Shown here: one piece after another, positions 60,104 through 64,000 of the stretch
How positions within the stretch are numbered: the stretch's first letter is position 1
Layout: each line of letters starts with the position of its first letter
Assembly (NCBI RefSeq): GCF_030817415.1
Contig: NZ_JAUSZI010000002.1
Span: forward strand, 6,076,001 to 6,140,000
Reading direction: 5' to 3'
DNA from: Streptomyces umbrinus
GTDB lineage: Bacteria > Actinomycetota > Actinomycetes > Streptomycetales > Streptomycetaceae
DNA: 64,000 bases
Position numbers and translations under genes: made by a program
Notes under the pieces: model-generated
What the model saw: only the letters and a program-made list of their open reading frames with translations
The model's database searches: none
What the model was told of the DNA's origin: nothing

Positions 60104-60692
60104 CTTGTGTCCTGAACATGAAAGGGAGTTGGTTGTAGGAACAGCTTCCGAAAATGGTGCTGTGCGGAAGATGAAGGATTTGTGGCCCTTCGGAGTCGCC
60201 CTGCGGGGGGAGACTTCAAACCGCCTCATGCTGCGTTGGGTTGAAGACCGTCGTGGTGAGCGATGAGGAAAAGGCGTTGTAAGAGGCGTCAGGTGGGGAC
60301 CGGGAAGACGAACGCAAGTGAATCGCTGCTGATGTGTCGAAAGACAAACAGATGACATCGAAACCGGGGCATGATCTGGGCTCCGGGATGAGCCTGGCGG
60401 GTGCCCGTTTATTGGCCAGGTGGTGTCCGGCATGTAGGCGACGTGAGCCCGGTCTGCGGCTTCCGCATGGAACAGGAGAAGGCAGGCCCCGACACTGTCC
60501 GCCGCGTGGCGGCGGGCGAGAGGGAGTGCCCCAAGCGGCGGACACCGCGAGGGGTCGAGTACCGATGCGGGGCCTGCCGGCGGACCGGCTCGTAGTAGTG
60601 ATGAAGCCCCTGTAATGGGGGTGGAGCGAAGGGGCCGGGTCGTTCGTGACTGAGTTGATCGCATCAACCGGACGGTGTCCGGGAGGAGTTCG

Positions 60693-61956
60693 ATGGGCCA
60701 GTTGAAGTCGCAGGCCAAGCCGTTTGATATTTCGAAGTGGGAAGTCAAGGAGGCGTGGGAGGAAGTCAGGGTGAACAGAGGCGCACCAGGAGTGGATGGG
60801 CAGAGTATCGACGACTTCGAGAAGGACCTGAAGAATAATCTGTTCAAGGTCTTGGAACCGGATGTCGTCGGGCTCTTACTTTCCACCGCCGGTGCGTGCG
60901 GTGGCCATTCCCAAGCCGCACGGCGGCGGCACGAGAATGCTCGGCATTCCCGCTGTCGCCGACCGAGTGGCGCAGACCGTAGTGGCCCGGCACCTGATGC
61001 GAAGGGTGGAGCCCATTTTCCATCCGGACAGCTTCGGATACCGGCCCGGGCGGTCCGCCTTGGACGCGGTGGGGAAATGCCGGGAGCGCTGCTGGAAGCG
61101 GGACTGGGTGGTGGAGTTCGACATCGCCAAGTTCTTCGACAGTGTGCCCTGGGACCTGCTGGTCAAGGCGGTGGAGGCGCACACTGACGCCGTTTGGGTG
61201 AAGTTGTATGTGCGGCGGTGGCTTGCGGCCCCGCTCGCCATGCCCGACGGCTCCCTGCTGGAGCGGGAGCGAGGGACCCCACAGGGGGCTCCGGTTTCTC
61301 CCGTATTGGCGAACCTGTTCCTGCACTACGCGTTCGACATGTGGATGGCCCGGGAGTTCCCGGCCGTCTGGTTCGAGCGCTATGCGGACGATGCGGTGCT
61401 GCACTGCGTCTCCGAGCGCGAGGCCCAGCGGGTGCTGGCCGCGCTCACGGGCAGGATGGCCGAGGTCGGGCTGCAACTGCACCCGGCCAAGACCCGGATT
61501 GTGTACTGCCAGAACGGCAAACGCCGACGCTCCTACGAGCACACCGCGTTCACCTTCCTCGGATACACCTTCCGCGCCAGGCGAAGCCGGAACCGGCACG
61601 GCAGGCAGTTCCTGTCGTTCGACCCGGCGGTCAGCAAGGACGCCCTGACGAGGATGAGCCGGGAGGTGCGCTCCTGGCACCTGCACACCCGCTCGGACCT
61701 TTCCTTCAACGAGCTCGCCCGCAGGACCAACCCTGTGGTGGCGGGCTGGCTCAACTACTACAGCCGCTTCCGGCCGTGGGAGTTGCGCACCTTCGCGATG
61801 CGCATCAACGCCTACCTGGTGCGTTGGATCCGCCAGAAGTACAAGCGGCTCGCGGGCAGACGGAAGGCCCTTGCGAAACTCGTGGAGATCGCTCAGCGAT
61901 ACCCCCGTATGTTCGCGCACTGGCGCCTGACGACGGATGCCGTACTGGCCTGCTGA
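60693..61956 (+). pseudogene. ltrA: Group II intron reverse transcriptase/maturase, frameshifted
   Basis: ATG 60693 starts MGQLKSQAKPFDISKWEVKE and RGAPGVDGQSIDDFE, typical RT-0/RT-1 sequence. After LFKV, an extra T at 60852-60853 (GTCTTGG in place of GTCTGG) shifts the frame; the remainder (SSGSYFPPPVRAVAIPKPHG, the catalytic YADD in FERYADDAVLHC, and the maturase X domain GWLNYYSRFRPWELRTFAM) lies in the next frame. Corrected length is 420 residues. No HNH endonuclease domain follows the X domain. Confidence 0.85.
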
Positions 61957-61968
61957 TCAGAACGGCAA

Positions 61969-62002
61969 GAGCCGTGTAACGGGCGACTGTTACGCACGGT
62001 TC
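61969..62002 (+). ncRNA. Group II intron domain V
   Basis: The 34-nt segment starts GAGCCGTG and ends CACGGTTC with internal TAACG/TTACG-type pairing, the standard size and shape of domain V, including the AGC of the catalytic triad. Confidence 0.85.
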
Positions 62003-62041
62003 TGTGAGAGCCGAGGGGTGAGATTCCCCTCGGCTACTCGG

Positions 62042-63664
62042 CAGCAGTAGTCGATGAGTGACAAGTGTCTTCTCCACGAGGCCTTGGCGCCTTTCCTGGT
62101 CCAAGAGGGCGAACTGCGCACCGAACAGACCCAGTCCGACGGCGTTGATCACCCCATCCAGGCCGAAGCTCGCCACGCCGGGCTCAAACGAGTGCCAGAT
62201 CACCCCGCGCACATCGTCCAGCGCGCCCGTGTCCCGCCACCACCGCCCGAACGCCTTGGCCAGCTCGGTCTTGCCCGTTCCTCCTGGCCCGTGCAGGACG
62301 ACGACTCGGTTCAGCCGGGCCGCCGTGTCCAGCGTGTAGAGCAACGCGTCGCGGCCGGTGAACTCACCCACGGCCGCCAGCGCGGATTCCGGGTCCGCCT
62401 CCCCGGCCTCGGCGTCTTCGACAGCAGGCTGCTCCCGCATCCGGTCCAACAGCTCGTCCAACGACTCCTGTTGACCGCGACTGGTGCGCAACCCGGCAAA
62501 GTGCACGTCAGTCCGTGTATAAACGACCGGCACCACCCAGTCCGCCAGCGGCATCAACCCCTTCGGAGAGGGGCGAAGCGGATGCCGGTCCAGGCGCTGG
62601 CGCCCCGCCGACACCGCCGCCGACAACAGATCCCCGGCGAACAACCGCTCGTAGAACGCCGTCATGAACTCCGCCGCCGCGACCGCGTACACGCTGTACG
62701 CCATCGCCACCACCGCGCCGGCGCCCTCCTGCAGCAACCGTGTCGCGACGGCCGCTTCGAGTTGTGAGCCCAGCACGGCCGACTGGCAGGCGTTGAGCAC
62801 CACCACCGGCACCTGGGATTTCTTCAGCACCTGCGCCACGCGCCCGGCGGGTACCAGGTCGGAGCCGCCCGTCGCCTTCTCGAACGCCAGCATTCCCTGC
62901 GGGCCGGGCCCATTGAACATGACCGACGACGGCCAACCGCCCCCACCACCCGGCGCCTGCCCGAACACCCCATGCCCGTCGAAGTGCACGATCTGGAACG
63001 GTTCCCCCGCCTCCCGTGCCTCTTCGAGCGTCTTCTCCAGGTGCTCCAGCGTCGGTGGCCGCAGCACCACCAGGTCCACCTGCCCCCGCACCGCCTCCAA
63101 ACGGCGCAGCAACGGTCGGGCGATCATCTGGTAGCCCACGTCGGCGGTACCGGACGGCCGTGAGATGACCATCAACACGCGCAGCCGGGAGCCTCCGACC
63201 GTGAACACATCACCCAGCGCCGCGGTCGGCAGGCTGCGGGACACCACCACCTGGTCGTCGAGCGCGATGGGTGTCGGCCGCTCCGGATCGGCCATCAGTT
63301 CCCACGGCAGACCCAAGTGCTGGGCCGTGCCCGACCGGACTACGATCTCGACCCGGCCACCCCGTGCCCGCGCCCGTGTGTACGCATCGCGCGCCGGACC
63401 GGAACCGAACACCGCTTCGAAGACCTGGGCGCCCCACTTCGGGAACTGGGCCTCCACCCGTGGCCCGCGCTCCCCGTACACGCCGAACGGTGCCCGCAGG
63501 TAGTCCTCCAGGTACCAGCGCAACTCCTCCAGCGCCGGCCCGTCCAGCGGCCACACCAGCGGGGCCGGATCACCCACGCGGTTGGGAAGCGTCTCACCGG
63601 CCCGCCAGGCGGACACGCTTACCCGGCCGTCTTCGTCCACATCCAGCAGAAGCCGCTCCGTCAT
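62042..63664 (-). pseudogene. N-terminal part of CHAT-STAND-TPR gene
   Basis: 541 codons from ATG 63664 (GGGGG eight bases upstream; ATG 63670 is possible). Residues about 60-390 form a CHAT caspase-like domain with histidine 231 in IVHFDGHG and cysteine 293 in VVLNACQSA, the expected His-Cys dyad. A STAND-type NTPase begins at EFTGRDALLYTL, with the P-loop GPGGTGKTE at 459-467. The frame runs into the intron at the first Walker B residues (THRLLL). The truncated product, if made, would keep an intact protease dyad but lack Walker B, winged helix and TPR sensor. Confidence 0.85.
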
Positions 63665-63980
63665 GCCCATCGCCCCCGTGACGGCTGCCGTTCAACGGCC
63701 TCTCGGCCGCTCGCACCAGCGACTTTATCCACCACTCTCTGTCATCAACAGGGCAAGGTCCGAAGTGATCGGATCAGGACGAAACTCGTACACAACACGA
63801 CTTCCGTGGCGGCGAGTTCACCTCCCATTTCCCGTGCGTACTTCTCAACGGTGGTTAAGGAAACCCAAAGGGAACCCACAGGCGGACCCCCGATCGTCGT
63901 CACCATGAGCGCAGCCATCGAAGTCATCGCATTCGTCGCAGTCGACGCATTCGACGGCAGATCCCAGGGAGACCGCTGAC
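63665..63980. other. Divergent intergenic region upstream of the CHAT gene
   Basis: About 316 bp that must contain the CHAT operon promoter and a rightward promoter. It is less GC-rich in places (63840-63880) than its surroundings. A 24-codon frame at 63905-63979 (MSAAIEVIAFVAVDAF...) is visible but unsupported. Confidence 0.4.
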
Positions 63981-64000
63981 ATGGACCGGTTGCTTCTTGT
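63981..64000 (+). CDS. Start of a gene cut by the window edge
   Basis: ATG 63981 (MDRLLL) follows AGGGAG at nine-base spacing. Only six codons are in the window, so nothing can be said of the product. Confidence 0.35.

Larger units (their letters stand above)
60104..62041 (+). mobile_element. Group II intron, antisense insertion in the CHAT gene
   Basis: About 1.94 kb. It has a reverse transcriptase gene on the plus strand, a canonical 34-nt domain V at 61969-62002 and a domain VI helix just after it (62006-62039, with a bulged A at 62036). Boundaries are inferred from the host reading frame, which joins perfectly at 60103/62042 (LLL-IWDN); the true intron ends may differ by a few bases. GTGTC at 60107 is near the expected 5' GUGYG. 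The host gene is on the minus strand, so the intron is antisense to the host mRNA. Confidence 0.8.

Noticed and set aside
60104..60886. N-terminal extension of the TPR part reading into the intron
   Set aside because: This open stretch is antisense intron sequence with no domain similarity; the true upstream exon is at 62042-63664.
61805..62041. C-terminal tail of the CHAT gene product reading into the intron
   Set aside because: These codons are the complement of the intron and its RT gene; the natural continuation is at 60103.
63905..63979. 24-codon frame before the last gene
   Set aside because: It has no ribosome binding site of quality, no family and only one supporting feature, proximity to the next ATG.

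Overview
The window is very GC-rich DNA with strong G/C bias at third codon positions, many ATGA-type start/stop overlaps and gene families typical of Streptomyces (mycothiol-linked enzyme family, Bpa proteasome activator, XRE/DUF397 pair, PASTA kinases, K15-type DD-peptidase). Two perfect parS sites (GTTTCACGTGAAAC) and aspS suggest chromosomal core DNA within reach of oriC rather than a chromosome arm. No tRNA, rRNA or CRISPR was seen.

Layout. 1-5.9 kb: J-domain-like protein, rhodanese, acyl-CoA dehydrogenase, DUF5819-HTTM membrane pair and a SpoU methyltransferase. 5.9-14.3 kb: a catabolic block with paaN, a 3-hydroxyacyl-CoA dehydrogenase, a TetR regulator, an Lrp regulator and a first branched-chain 2-oxoacid dehydrogenase operon (E1alpha, E1beta, E2). 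Three near-identical TetR-type palindromes at 2475, 7702 and 10512 tie these promoters together. 14.4-18 kb: a MobA-like/DUF6457 fusion, moeA and a TrkA-N potassium channel. 18-27 kb: quinone oxidoreductase, PadR, Bpa, two divergent Ser/Thr kinases, an APH-type kinase, a PPOX protein and an orphan LuxR response regulator. 27.5-31.2 kb: a second, paralogous 2-oxoacid dehydrogenase operon, with no E3 gene in either. 31-48.6 kb: K15-type DD-transpeptidase, GntR-MFS operon, AraC/GlxA regulator, M18 aminopeptidase, large acyl-CoA dehydrogenase, SseB-like protein, pirin, P450 and AI-2E-type permease. 48.5-54.7 kb: PAS-GAF-PP2C-HATPase signalling protein, aspS, a cupin remnant and a secreted intradiol dioxygenase-like protein.

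The accessory part is 55.4-64 kb. A whiJ-type regulatory triad (HATPase, XRE-DUF5753, DUF397) is followed by a hypothetical gene and then, on the minus strand, by a large gene for a CHAT protease - STAND NTPase - TPR protein with a small downstream membrane protein. This looks like a caspase-like conflict or cell-death system. The large gene is split exactly at its Walker B codons by a group II intron inserted in the antisense orientation, so it should not be removable from the host mRNA. The intron's own reverse transcriptase carries a one-base frameshift.

Four genes (about 19.5, 35.98, 39.69 and 60.85 kb) are each broken by a single-base indel; real decay and sequencing error cannot be told apart from the sequence alone. 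Several intergenic palindromic repeat families and three tandem repeat blocks are also present.
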